Below, piece after piece: positions 8,313 to 16,130 of a DNA stretch of 31,092 bases (positions are counted from its first letter, which is position 1; every line of letters starts with the position of its first letter). This stretch comes from UMGS1387 sp045646465 (GTDB lineage: Bacteria; Bacillota; Clostridia; Oscillospirales; CAG-382): assembly GCA_045646465.1 (NCBI GenBank), contig JAZRKT010000085.1, forward strand, positions 1 to 31,092, given 5' to 3'. Both the position numbers and the translations under genes were made by a program. Under the pieces are notes generated by a model that worked only from the letters and a program-made list of their open reading frames with translations, was not told the DNA's origin and searched no databases.

Positions 8313-9725
8313 TTATACCGTTTCAACCTTGATTACGTTAGTGTTTCCGCTTTTGCCGTTAATCTGTCCGCCCGTCAGAACCACATTATCTCCGGGCTTT
8401 AAGCTATAGGTTTCCTTTGCTCTATTGAAGGCGGTATAGAACATTACCTCTGCCGAGTTATATTCCTCGCAAAGAGCAGGAGTAACGCCCCAGCTTAAGT
8501 TAAGCTTACGCCAGACCTTTTTGCTTGTAGTTGTGCCCAGGATATCCACAGGACTTCTGAATCGGCTTACCATTCTTGCCGTTCTTCCGCTGATGGAATT
8601 TACAACAATGCACTTTGCTTCAAGGTCTATTGCCATTGAGCAGGTGGAATGGGATACGGCATCAAGCTTATTTTTGATTTTAAATTCAGTTGTCCGAAAG
8701 CGCTTTGTATAGTCAATATGCTTTTCGGTATAGGCGGCAATTTCAACCATATTACGCACCGCCTCAACGGGGTATTTTCCTGAAGCTGTCTCGCCTGAGA
8801 GCATTATTGCGCTTGTTCCGTCATATACGGCATTTGCAACGTCGGAAAGCTCAGCTCTTGTAGGTCTTGGGTTATGAATCATACTTTCAAGCATTTCAGT
8901 TGCCGTAATTACTCTGATACCAAGTAATCTGCACTTATCTATAAGATACTTCTGCACTGCAGGTACCTCGATAAAGGGTATTTCTACACCAAGGTCGCCT
9001 CTTGCTATCATTATGCCGTCAGCAACGGTACAGATTTCCTCAATATTATCAACGCCCGTTCTGTTTTCGATTTTTGCTATAACATCTATATTTTTCCCAC
9101 CGTTACTGTCAAGGAAATTTCTTATATCTTGCACATCCTGCTTTTTTGAAACAAATGATGCAGCCACAAAGTCAACGTCATTTTCTATTCCAAAAAGCAA
9201 ATCGCTTTTATCCTGTTCACTTAAAAATGCGTGCTTCATAACTTTATTGGGAAAGCTCATACTCTTTCTGTCTGAAAGCTCACCTCCAGTTTCAACGCTA
9301 CACACAACGTTGTTTCCGTCAATAGCTTTCACCTTAAATACAACAAGCCCGTTATTGACCGTTACCGTGTCACCTACCGCAAGGTCATCCATAAGGTGCT
9401 CATAGTTTACGGATACAATTTTTTCATTTCCCACAACATCCTCTGTTGTAAAGGTAAAGGTATCGCCGTCATTAAGTGTTATCTTTTTATTCCCAAAGGT
9501 TTTTATTCTGTATTCTGGACCTTTTGTATCAAGCATAATTGCTATGGGAAGATTAAGCTTTTCCCTCACTTTTTTTATAAGCTGAATTTTTTCAAGGTGA
9601 TCCTCGTGTGTTCCGTGTGAAAAATTAAGACGGGCAACATTCATTCCCGCCTTACACATTTTTGTAAGGATTTCTTCATTATCACAGGCAGGGCCGATTG
9701 TACATATTACTTTTGTTTTTCGCAT
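8313..9725 (-). CDS. pyk: Pyruvate kinase
   Basis: Pyruvate kinase turns phosphoenolpyruvate and ADP into pyruvate and ATP, the last step of glycolysis. The 470-residue protein starts MRKTKVICTIGPACDNEEIL, has the substrate region GMNVARLNFSHGTHEDH, the catalytic Lys region DVIAKIENRTGVDNIEEI, the metal-binding MIARGDLGVEI and the helix VITATEMLESM. It ends with the normal C-terminal domain and lacks the extra PEP-utiliser domain found in Bacillus-type enzymes. RBS AAAGGAG precedes ATG. It appears to be a single-gene unit with its own promoter and terminator. Confidence 0.97.
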   Translation of the reverse strand: MRKTKVICTIGPACDNEEILTKMCKAGMNVARLNFSHGTHEDHLEKIQLIKKVREKLNLPIAIMLDTKGPEYRIKTFGNKKITLNDGDTFTFTTEDVVGNEKIVSVNYEHLMDDLAVGDTVTVNNGLVVFKVKAIDGNNVVCSVETGGELSDRKSMSFPNKVMKHAFLSEQDKSDLLFGIENDVDFVAASFVSKKQDVQDIRNFLDSNGGKNIDVIAKIENRTGVDNIEEICTVADGIMIARGDLGVEIPFIEVPAVQKYLIDKCRLLGIRVITATEMLESMIHNPRPTRAELSDVANAVYDGTSAIMLSGETASGKYPVEAVRNMVEIAAYTEKHIDYTKRFRTTEFKIKNKLDAVSHSTCSMAIDLEAKCIVVNSISGRTARMVSRFRSPVDILGTTTSKKVWRKLNLSWGVTPALCEEYNSAEVMFYTAFNRAKETYSLKPGDNVVLTGGQINGKSGNTNVIKVETV

Positions 9726-9758
9726 TTTAATACTCCTTTAACCTTTAATACATATGTA

Positions 9759-9786
9759 AGTATGCCACATTTTTGCAGAATTTCAA
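9759..9786 (-). promoter_or_regulatory. Probable pyk promoter
   Basis: On the minus strand TTGAAA (9781-9786) stands 16 bases from CATACT (9759-9764), about 35 bases before the pyk start codon. The boxes are near consensus, so this is a moderate call. Confidence 0.5.
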
Positions 9787-9821
9787 CAAAGATATGTATA
9801 CAATCTTAAATTATACTATTT

Positions 9822-9935
9822 TTACATTTTATATTTATACGTTAAAATGTCGCTTTTATCTTTGAGAGCGTGGGACACCATATTTACCGAATACCCCGTT
9901 CTATGCGCTATATCCGAAAGTGTAGCCTGCCTCAT
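9822..9935 (-). pseudogene. Truncated LacI-family HTH fragment
   Basis: A 37-codon frame starts at ATG 9935, overlapping the stop codon of the upstream gene as ATGA, with GGTGG a few bases before it. It encodes a nearly complete LacI-type helix-turn-helix: ATLSDIAHRTGYSVNMVSHA followed by LKDKSDI, matching the family pattern 'aTlkDIAkxaGvSxxTVSraLnnkxdI'. It then ends after a short tail (LTYKYKM) and a TAA. The hinge helix and the sugar-binding domain of about 270 residues are absent. Most likely it is the remnant of a deleted regulator gene; a free-standing mini DNA-binding protein is the other possibility. Confidence 0.65.
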
Positions 9936-10588
9936 TTTTCCACCTTATACTCTACGTTTTTGCACACCGTCTTGCCGTCATAAAGCATATAGGTACAAAG
10001 CTCATTAAAGCCACCTTTACCATCTGTCATTTCCATATGCAAGGTATATGTACGGCGTATTTCCTTACCGTTTTCATCAGTCATATCGGTATAAATATCA
10101 ATATTTTCAAAGCACACTCTTACATACTTATATCTTTCTCTCTGTGCTTCTTCATACCAATACTCCGTATACTCATTACCCTCATCGTCCGTAAGCTTTA
10201 ATCTGAAGGGCATTGAGCTATACTCGCAAAGAGGCAGGTCCTCATTATACTTAATTGAAAACTGCATCTGCTTAAGGGAAGGAATATAGTAAAGGTTATT
10301 AAATTCCACAAGCCGTCCCTCGCGGATTGACACCCAAGGCGACTGCATACCATATTTTTCAACCCTCAGGCTTTCGCTGTCTGCTTCATACGCAGCATAA
10401 AAAGCATCGTTCATAAGCACTTTTTCAACGATTTTATGGTCGATGCTTCCAAGGCATCTTACAAAAAGAATACCGCAGATAAGCAGTATTATGCCGATGC
10501 ACAGCCATTTAAGTATTCTTACAACTATATTTTGTTTTTTCGGGGTATCGTCAAAAATATCAGCATTCTCGTTTACATATTCGTTCAC
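9932..10588 (-). CDS. Unknown membrane-anchored protein
   Basis: I do not recognise this 218-residue protein. It has a short cytoplasmic start with an acidic patch (NENADIFDDTPKKQ), one membrane segment at about residues 26-47 (ILKWLCIGIILLICGILFVR) and an extracytoplasmic domain of about 165 residues rich in Tyr and Glu, with likely beta strands (MQFSIKYNEDLPLCEYSS, YTLHMEMTDGKGGFNELC). No catalytic motif is evident. It is transcribed away from the SEDS gene at 10733. Its stop codon overlaps the start of the LacI fragment, so the two were once translationally coupled. Confidence 0.7.
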   Translation of the reverse strand: MNEYVNENADIFDDTPKKQNIVVRILKWLCIGIILLICGILFVRCLGSIDHKIVEKVLMNDAFYAAYEADSESLRVEKYGMQSPWVSIREGRLVEFNNLYYIPSLKQMQFSIKYNEDLPLCEYSSMPFRLKLTDDEGNEYTEYWYEEAQRERYKYVRVCFENIDIYTDMTDENGKEIRRTYTLHMEMTDGKGGFNELCTYMLYDGKTVCKNVEYKVEK

Positions 10589-10664
10589 ATTAACCGCCTC
10601 CTATATTATTATATCAGCACATACCGTGTTTTTCAAGCATATTTGTAAAATTTATATTTTAGCA

Positions 10665-10693
10665 TTTACTTATTTTAAAAACTGTAGTATAAT
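10665..10693 (+). promoter_or_regulatory. Promoter of the SEDS gene
   Basis: TTTACT (10665-10670), 17 bases, then a perfect TATAAT (10688-10693) lies 40 bases before the start codon, which has the RBS AAAGGAGG. Confidence 0.6.
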
Positions 10694-10732
10694 GTCCATA
10701 TATTATTTTATTTACTGTGAAAGGAGGACACC

Positions 10733-12175
10733 ATGCAGGGAAAATTTAAAATTAAAAAGAACAACATCAAAATATCAAAGGCTTCCGACGAAACCGATGC
10801 AAGCGAAAACGTCAGCATTGCCCGCAAAACCTTCGGCGAAGGCATACGTATAAGCATTATTACCAGCAATATGGTGGATACCTCCAATTCTTCCCGTGTT
10901 CTTTCCCCCATTGAAGCACAAAGAAGAAAACAAGGCACCGTTTCAGATTCTGCAAAACCAAAGAAAAGGCACGCCGTAAGAAGTCTTACGTTAAAATCCG
11001 CGCCTCCCATTCCAACAGCCCCAAAAGACCCCATTGTTCAGAAGAAAAAGTGGGTTATTTCGCAGGTAAAATCTCTTCTTTCGGAAATTGATATTTTCTT
11101 CGCATTGTCGGTATTGTTTCTTGCCGTCTTCGGCATTGCCTCCGTCAACAGCGCGGCGCACACTTTCGGCGGTTCAAGATTTTTCATAATTCAAAGTTTC
11201 GGTGTAATACTCGGTGTATTTATTGCAATACTTTTATCCGTTACCGACTACAGAAGTCTTACTTCAAAATACCGTTTCATAATCGGCATAAATATAACGC
11301 TTTTGCTGATAACCTTTATTTTCGGCTCAAGCGTTACCGATGCCACAAACGCCAACTGGATTGACCTTGGTTTTATCAAAATTCAGCCCTCTGAATTTGC
11401 AAAGCTTTTATTTATCTTCAGCTTTGCGGTGCATCTCGGTCAGGTGCGAGACAAAATGCACAAGTTCTCCACTGTCTTTTCACTTGCCATCCACGCAGGG
11501 CTTATCTTCGGTCTTGTTCTTTTACAAAAAGACCTCGGCTCGCTCACCATTTTCCTTGTAATCTTTATTAGTATGTGCTTTGCTGCAGGCATCAGCATAT
11601 GGTACTACATTGCAGGCGCATCATTCATTCTCTGTGCTTCGCCCTTTTTGTGGGCAAGGCTCAGTCAATACCAAAAAGACAGAATTATGTTATGCTTTGA
11701 CGAGTCAATCGACCCTCTCGGCACAGGCATAAGATACCAGCAATTAAGAAGCCAGACTGCTATAGGCAACGGCGGATTTTTCGGCAAGGGCTATATGCAG
11801 GGTACGGTAACGCAGGGCATAAGCGGTCACCTGCCTGCCAAGCACACAGATATGATTTTCTCAACAATCTGCGAGGAATTCGGCTTTATCGGCTCTATAC
11901 TCATTTTGGGCATTACCTGCCTTATGATTTACAGGATTGTTCGTATTGCAATGAAGTGCGGCAACACTACAGGCTCTTACATATGTGTGGGAGTTGCTTC
12001 AATGTTTATGATTCAGGTTATAGAAAACGTTGGTATGTGTCTTGGTATTATGCCTGTTATCGGCATTACCTATCCCTTCTTAAGCTACGGCGGCTCTTCC
12101 GTTCTCAGTTGTTTTATTGCCGCAGGTATGGTTTTATCGGTTTGCACTCATTCGGAAAAGACATTCTTTTCTTAA
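10733..12175 (+). CDS. SEDS-family protein (FtsW/RodA/SpoVE) with N-terminal tail
   Basis: SEDS proteins polymerise lipid II into glycan strands in the cytoplasmic membrane, together with a class B penicillin-binding protein. From residue about 119 the 480-residue product shows the family core of about ten membrane helices with the motifs WIDLGFIKIQPSEFAKLLF, then AIGNGGFFGKGYMQG, then LPAKHTDMIF (D373 at the usual catalytic Asp position) and GITYPFLSYGGSS. The last motifs look slightly closer to RodA/SpoVE than to division FtsW, but I cannot decide. Residues 1-118 are a basic, Ser/Thr-rich cytoplasmic tail without hydrophobic segments, much longer than usual. Partner PBP and other wall genes are not in the window. 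Confidence 0.9.
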   Translation: MQGKFKIKKNNIKISKASDETDASENVSIARKTFGEGIRISIITSNMVDTSNSSRVLSPIEAQRRKQGTVSDSAKPKKRHAVRSLTLKSAPPIPTAPKDPIVQKKKWVISQVKSLLSEIDIFFALSVLFLAVFGIASVNSAAHTFGGSRFFIIQSFGVILGVFIAILLSVTDYRSLTSKYRFIIGINITLLLITFIFGSSVTDATNANWIDLGFIKIQPSEFAKLLFIFSFAVHLGQVRDKMHKFSTVFSLAIHAGLIFGLVLLQKDLGSLTIFLVIFISMCFAAGISIWYYIAGASFILCASPFLWARLSQYQKDRIMLCFDESIDPLGTGIRYQQLRSQTAIGNGGFFGKGYMQGTVTQGISGHLPAKHTDMIFSTICEEFGFIGSILILGITCLMIYRIVRIAMKCGNTTGSYICVGVASMFMIQVIENVGMCLGIMPVIGITYPFLSYGGSSVLSCFIAAGMVLSVCTHSEKTFFS

Positions 12176-12221
12176 AAGATAAAAAAAGGCAAATAAACAA
12201 AGCAGTCAGGCTCATTACAAT

Positions 12222-12412
12222 GGCGAACCCCCGACGAGGGTTCGCCCTCATTTCAGCTATTTTAATGGCTGAAAATTCCCCCACTCCTGCGCTTTGTGAA
12301 GCATAAGGCGTTTCGCCGTCTAAAGACGGCTACCAAAGACGCCGTCTTTTGAAACTGCAAGCCTTTAAAAAGGCTTGCCCTAAACTTTATAACGGGTTTT
12401 GCGACAAGCTAA
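12222..12412. repeat. Cluster of consecutive hairpins
   Basis: The non-coding stretch holds several inverted repeats in a row: GGCGAACCC/GGGTTCGCC (12222-12230, 12238-12246), TTTCAGC/GCTGAAA (12251-12257, 12268-12274), GCCGTC/GACGGC (12315-12320, 12325-12330), a third arm GCCGTC (12341-12346) that competes for the same GACGGC, and GCAAGCCTTT/AAAGGCTTGC (12357-12366, 12369-12378). It lies between the convergent SEDS and 350-residue membrane protein genes. It could be an intergenic repeat element or a structured RNA; no coding frame is supported. Confidence 0.6.
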
Positions 12413-12445
12413 GGGGATGCACCCATGATGCATCCCCTGTTTTTA
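12413..12445 (+). terminator. Terminator between convergent genes
   Basis: GGGGATGCA (12413-12421) pairs with TGCATCCCC (12429-12437), followed by TGTTTTTA on the plus strand. It fits termination of rightward transcripts from the SEDS gene. The T tail overlaps the stop codon of the leftward gene ending at 12443. Confidence 0.75.
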
Positions 12446-13495
12446 TCTGTTATACCAATAATCAAGCACCGTTTTTTCGTTAACGCCGTAGTTTTCAAGA
12501 TACTTTTCATCAAAGTCGAGAACTTCGCCCACGGACAGTACACCTTCTTCATTTCTTGAAAGCGTCGCCATATAAAGAACCTCGCTTGCGTTTCCGCCGC
12601 ACACCACAATTTTCTTAAAGCTTTCTTTTTCAAGTGCATCCTTGCAGTATGTGTAAAGCTTTTCAAAATCCTGCTTGCTGTCAACCATATGGTAAAGGCT
12701 GAGTACGTACCACGCATCCTTTGCGTATTCTTCATAGCCTTTTTCGGGGATAACAGGAATGCCCTTTTCAAGTGCAAAACCGCAGTTTGTGATTTCAAAC
12801 ATATCAACAGCAGAGCTTACGGTTGACTTTATGCTTCTCTTACCGTCCTCAAGCAGAAGCTGTTTATAATAATCGGTAATTTTATCCTGAGTTTTGCTGA
12901 CAAAGCACTCGTCTTTATCCCCCACTATTTCACCATTATGGGTAAAGGTGACATAGGTCTTATACTCACGTTCAATTGCATCAAAGCTTGTGTGGTGCAT
13001 AGTCAGCTCATCGCTGTAGCTTTCGTCAAGGCACATAACATACTTATGATTCTCTGCTCTTGCTAAAAAAGCTCCTATTATATTACCACACACCAGCATA
13101 TACACAACAAAAGTAATTGCAAGAACTACAACACCCCTGACTGTGCACTTTTTTCTGAGAAGTGCATTTTTGGTTTTTGTGCCTGCCCTTAAAAGACGAA
13201 GTCCGTATGCACCTCCAAGTGCAAACATTGCTCCCAGAAACGAAAATACAGCCGACATTTTCAAAGAGCTTCCGTTGACACTGAGCAAGCAAAAGGAAAA
13301 GACAAAAGCACAGCCCGCAGTATATTTCATATTGTTATAGACAGCATTTCCAACTGCCGCAAGCACAGCCAAAAGCGGAAGAGTACGCACAAGTCCACTT
13401 TGAGGCATATAAAGCAAAGCTCCCGCAAAAATCAAAAGTCCGCTGACAAGCATTCTCAGTCCCAAAAGTGGGACTTTTTTATTTGCATTATCCAT
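12443..13495 (-). CDS. Unknown polytopic membrane protein
   Basis: I do not recognise this 350-residue protein. Residues about 10-145 hold four to five hydrophobic segments (for example LRMLVSGLLIFAGALLYM and VVVLAITFVVYMLVCGNIIG) with a basic loop between (RLLRAGTKTKNALLRKKCTV). Residues about 150-350 form a soluble, probably extracytoplasmic domain rich in Asp, Glu, Lys and Tyr. No known motif is visible. It follows the AraC-type regulator by 24 bases on the same strand, so both are likely on one transcript. Confidence 0.75.
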   Translation of the reverse strand: MDNANKKVPLLGLRMLVSGLLIFAGALLYMPQSGLVRTLPLLAVLAAVGNAVYNNMKYTAGCAFVFSFCLLSVNGSSLKMSAVFSFLGAMFALGGAYGLRLLRAGTKTKNALLRKKCTVRGVVVLAITFVVYMLVCGNIIGAFLARAENHKYVMCLDESYSDELTMHHTSFDAIEREYKTYVTFTHNGEIVGDKDECFVSKTQDKITDYYKQLLLEDGKRSIKSTVSSAVDMFEITNCGFALEKGIPVIPEKGYEEYAKDAWYVLSLYHMVDSKQDFEKLYTYCKDALEKESFKKIVVCGGNASEVLYMATLSRNEEGVLSVGEVLDFDEKYLENYGVNEKTVLDYWYNR

Positions 13496-13519
13496 TGTTA
13501 TTGCTCCTTTCGGTGACTA

Positions 13520-14284
13520 TCATATTTTATTGAAATACTTTTTTCTGAACTCAAAGGGTGTTTCCTCATTATGATACGAGAAAAATTTGAGAAAGCTTTT
13601 ATATTCGGGAAAGCCGCATTGCCTTGACACCTGCTTAAGAGAATATTCCGTCGTCATAAGTACGCCCTTTATGTATTTCATTCTCTCGCTGTCAATATAC
13701 GCCTTTAAGCTCAGACCGAAGTTCTTTTTGAATACTCTTGAAATATAGTCCTTATTATATCCGAAATTATTAGAAATTTCTTCAACCTGGATTTTTCTGT
13801 TACTGTTTTCACGTATCCAGTCTGCAACTGTTCCGCAGAAGGGATAGGCGGTATTTGTGTTTTTGCAGGAGGTAATATTTATTTCATTGAGCATAAGTCT
13901 TACGTAGCAGTCGCCTGCCTCGGAAGGGTACGCAGGTGTATTTACCGCGTGAAGAAGCTGTTCGGCAAGCATAGTCATTCCCAAATCCGAGCCAAAGGAA
14001 ACGTGCTTCATATTTCCGTAGCCATCATAGTCTGAGAAAAACTGTATCCAATAAAACTGCACCTCCTTATCTGACACCTCATAACCGCCGTGATGCTTTC
14101 CCTTTTCAAGCACAAGGCAGTCTCCCTTATGAAGCTCATACCGTCTGTCCTCCTCGAACATTTTGATTGTTCCCTTTACCACATATATTATTTCATTGAA
14201 GTTCACCGTTCTTGACGGATGCTTCCAGCCTGCTCTTTCAGTCAGCTTTCCGCCTGCATCATACACGGCATCAAAATAACTCAT
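13520..14284 (-). CDS. AraC-family transcriptional regulator
   Basis: The 254-residue protein has an N-terminal cupin-like sensing domain (about 20-110, including FEEDRRYELHKGDCLVLEKG) and a C-terminal double helix-turn-helix (about 160-254). The first helix pair reads IQVEEISNNFGYNKDYISRV and the second LKQVSRQCGFPEYKSFLKFF, ending in TPFEFRKKYF. This is the usual AraC/XylS layout of about 250-300 residues. Such regulators often sense sugars or other small molecules; the ligand here is unknown. A strong promoter lies upstream at 14324-14352. The only gene clearly in its transcript is the unknown membrane protein. Confidence 0.9.
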   Translation of the reverse strand: MSYFDAVYDAGGKLTERAGWKHPSRTVNFNEIIYVVKGTIKMFEEDRRYELHKGDCLVLEKGKHHGGYEVSDKEVQFYWIQFFSDYDGYGNMKHVSFGSDLGMTMLAEQLLHAVNTPAYPSEAGDCYVRLMLNEINITSCKNTNTAYPFCGTVADWIRENSNRKIQVEEISNNFGYNKDYISRVFKKNFGLSLKAYIDSERMKYIKGVLMTTEYSLKQVSRQCGFPEYKSFLKFFSYHNEETPFEFRKKYFNKI

Positions 14285-14323
14285 ATCGTTTTTTTGCCCC
14301 TTATATCTTAGGATTACTATTAA

Positions 14324-14352
14324 ATTTTACTATTTCCGATGTATTTTGTCAA
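14324..14352 (-). promoter_or_regulatory. Promoter of the AraC-type regulator gene
   Basis: On the minus strand TTGACA (14347-14352), 17 bases, TAAAAT (14324-14329), about 40 bases upstream of the regulator start codon. Confidence 0.75.
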
Positions 14353-14413
14353 TACAAGAAATCTTTTTTTGGGGATTTATATTCTTTTTATCGGTACACC
14401 GTAAAAATTTATA

Positions 14414-14442
14414 TTGACAACAAGCCTTGTTTATAGTAAAAT
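14414..14442 (+). promoter_or_regulatory. Promoter of the acidic protein gene
   Basis: TTGACA (14414-14419), 17 bases, TAAAAT (14437-14442) on the plus strand, divergent from the AraC gene promoter and 34 bases before the start codon at 14476. Confidence 0.75.
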
Positions 14443-14475
14443 ATTGCCCGTGTTAAAAAATATGAGGAGATATTT

Positions 14476-15033
14476 ATGCAAAAGCTAGTTGAAATTATTG
14501 AGAAAAAAGCACTTAAACATACAGGCGAACTATTCTTTGCCGACGGCGAATTCTTTGCCATTTACGACGGCAAGGTTGCAAAGCTTCCCGATTTTTCAGG
14601 CGAATTCCGTGCAATATACAAGCTGACAGTTGAAACCGAGCGTTTTATTGTCACCTACCTTGAAGACAACGGACTTGACGCCGAGTATCTTTCGGACAGT
14701 CTGAAAATTGCAAAGGGCGACCTTGAACTATACGAAACCGAAATTCCCGACGGACTTGACTACGATTCCTTCAACTATCTTATCGCCTGCGACGAAGCGG
14801 GCATCATTCCTTACAACGCATATATGGCGCTTAAAATGGTTGCAGAAGGACTTGAGTCAGGTGTATGGATGCTTCTTGACAGATACGGCGAGTACAAAAA
14901 TGCTCTGCAGTACCTTTCTGACGGCTGTGAGCTTATTGACTTTGCTTACACCGACGAGAATGATGACGAATACTGGGAAAGTATACTTTCAAATCTTGAA
15001 AGCTACATCTTTAAGGGCGGAGAAATATTTTAG
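14476..15033 (+). CDS. Unknown acidic cytoplasmic protein
   Basis: The 185-residue protein is strongly acidic, with no signal peptide or membrane segment, so it is probably cytoplasmic. I see no known domain. The N-terminal half may be beta-rich (GELFFADGEFFAIYDGKVAK) and the C-terminal half helical, with an acidic stretch YTDENDDEYWES. It has the full set of expression signals: a consensus promoter, the RBS GAGGAG before ATG and a strong terminator 7 bases after the stop. It therefore appears to be a real single-gene unit. Confidence 0.8.
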   Translation: MQKLVEIIEKKALKHTGELFFADGEFFAIYDGKVAKLPDFSGEFRAIYKLTVETERFIVTYLEDNGLDAEYLSDSLKIAKGDLELYETEIPDGLDYDSFNYLIACDEAGIIPYNAYMALKMVAEGLESGVWMLLDRYGEYKNALQYLSDGCELIDFAYTDENDDEYWESILSNLESYIFKGGEIF

Positions 15034-15039
15034 CATAGC

Positions 15040-15067
15040 AAAACGGAGCCGAAAAGCTCCGTTTTTT
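15040..15067 (+). terminator. Terminator of the acidic protein gene
   Basis: AAAACGGAGC (15040-15049) pairs with GCTCCGTTTT (15056-15065) and runs into TT. The 3' half, GCTCCGTTTTTTAT, is repeated exactly at 15077-15090. Confidence 0.88.
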
Positions 15068-15069
15068 AT

Positions 15070-15251
15070 TTACAATGCTCCGTTTTTTATAAGCGTGTCT
15101 CTCAAAACATCGCTGTCAACTATTTTGTATCGGCTTTTTCACAACATAGTGCATCACTTGTGTTTCCTCTCTCTGAGTAATCAACGTTTGACCACATTAA
15201 GCAAAGTGTGGGAGGCATTACGTTATACAGCTCATCGCCAACATTAAATTT
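15070..15251 (-). pseudogene. Possible 3' remnant of a decayed gene
   Basis: On the minus strand two protein-like reading frames overlap with a frameshift near 15120-15138. The first (15251-15120) reads NVGDELYNVMPPTLCLMWSN and continues to a stop; the second (15138-15070) reads KSRYKIVDSDVLRDTLIKNG, then AL and a stop. Neither has a start codon with an RBS. The pattern fits the C-terminal end of a disrupted gene, but I cannot name the family and chance cannot be excluded. Confidence 0.3.
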
Positions 15252-15261
15252 TCAAGTACAT

Positions 15262-15516
15262 TTACGCTGTCTTACGGCAGACATTTTCCGCTGTAAGAGC
15301 TATGGTGTTTTTTCTTCTTCTGCTATTTTTTACACATTTTTTACCGAATCTTCTGCACCTTTCCCTTCCCAGAGCTCCAACTCCCATAAGCAATGCTCCT
15401 GAAATCATAATAGCAAAGCTTTTAAAGAAGGATGCGCTCATTGTTTCATATCCGCCTGCTCCTGCAACAATAATTATAATTCCTGAAACAATTGTAAAAT
15501 TAAATATTTTTTTCAT
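15262..15516 (-). CDS. Small two-helix membrane protein
   Basis: The 84-residue product begins MKKIFNFTIVSGIIIIVAGA and has two hydrophobic helices (about 7-23 and 33-50, the second FAIMISGALLMGVGALG), followed by a very basic region (RERCRRFGKKCVKNSRRRKN). The start is well supported: AAAGGAG lies 9 bases before ATG. No family is recognised. Its downstream end borders a decayed gene remnant, so the last 15-20 residues could be read-through into decayed sequence. Confidence 0.6.
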   Translation of the reverse strand: MKKIFNFTIVSGIIIIVAGAGGYETMSASFFKSFAIMISGALLMGVGALGRERCRRFGKKCVKNSRRRKNTIALTAENVCRKTA

Positions 15517-15712
15517 TTATAATTTCTCCTTTGCTTTATTCTATACTTTTATTATAAAGCATCGTGTGTCCAAAAAAAAGGACTTTGACTTAGCAATGGA
15601 GCACAATAATTATAAAATTAAATGCAAGCAAATTCACTTACTTCAAAAAAGATTCAATAAGTATAAAAAACAGAAAACGGTTCCTTGCCATACAAAAAAC
15701 TTCCATAAATCA

Positions 15713-15746
15713 AAAAGCCACGGCGAAATCAATCGTCATGGCTTTA
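15713..15746 (-). terminator. Terminator of rpmB
   Basis: Reading leftward past the L28 stop codon, AAAGCCATGACG is followed after a loop by CGCCGTGGCTTTTTG. The imperfect stem with a T tail fits a Rho-independent terminator. Confidence 0.7.
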
Positions 15747-15782
15747 AGATATTCATTATGAATGAACCATAAGAAACAAGAA

Positions 15783-15971
15783 TTAGTTAGCTCTTGTTAC
15801 CTTATTGGAACGAAGGCAGCGAGAACATACGTTAACTGTCTTATGAGTTCCGTTTTCAACTACCTTAACCTTACGGATGTTGGGCTTAAAGGTTCTGTTT
15901 GTCTTTCTGTTAGAGTGAGATACGTTGCAACCGAATGTAACGCCCTTACCGCAAACTGCGCACTTTGCCAT
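15783..15971 (-). CDS. rpmB: 50S ribosomal protein L28
   Basis: L28 is a protein of the large ribosomal subunit. The 62-residue product starts MAKCAVCGKGVTFGCNVSHS and contains KTNRTFKPNIRKVKV. It is the zinc-binding form: Cys pairs C4/C7 and C49/C52 (CSRC) would hold one zinc ion. Length is normal. It has RBS GGAGGTG and a strong promoter upstream, with a separate terminator, so it is a single-gene unit. Confidence 0.97.
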   Translation of the reverse strand: MAKCAVCGKGVTFGCNVSHSNRKTNRTFKPNIRKVKVVENGTHKTVNVCSRCLRSNKVTRAN

Positions 15972-16050
15972 TTAAAACACCTCCATTTATGTTATCTTTT
16001 TTAATTAACATTTTCATATACGGGAAGTCCCTCCCATATGCAACGGTGGT

Positions 16051-16079
16051 ATTATAACACATACTTTCGGAAAAATCAA
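16051..16079 (-). promoter_or_regulatory. Promoter of rpmB
   Basis: On the minus strand TTGATT (16074-16079), 17 bases, perfect TATAAT (16051-16056). The leader of about 70 bases contains a short hairpin GGGA/TCCC (about 16023-16037). Confidence 0.7.
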
Positions 16080-16130
16080 GTGTTTTTGAGATTTTTTTTG
16101 CATTTTTTTCAAATTTTCAAATTTTGCTTA

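Noticed and set aside
15596..15772. A Lys/His-rich plus-strand frame of 58 codons
   Set aside because: It overlaps the rpmB terminator, has no RBS and is typical of chance reading in A-rich DNA.
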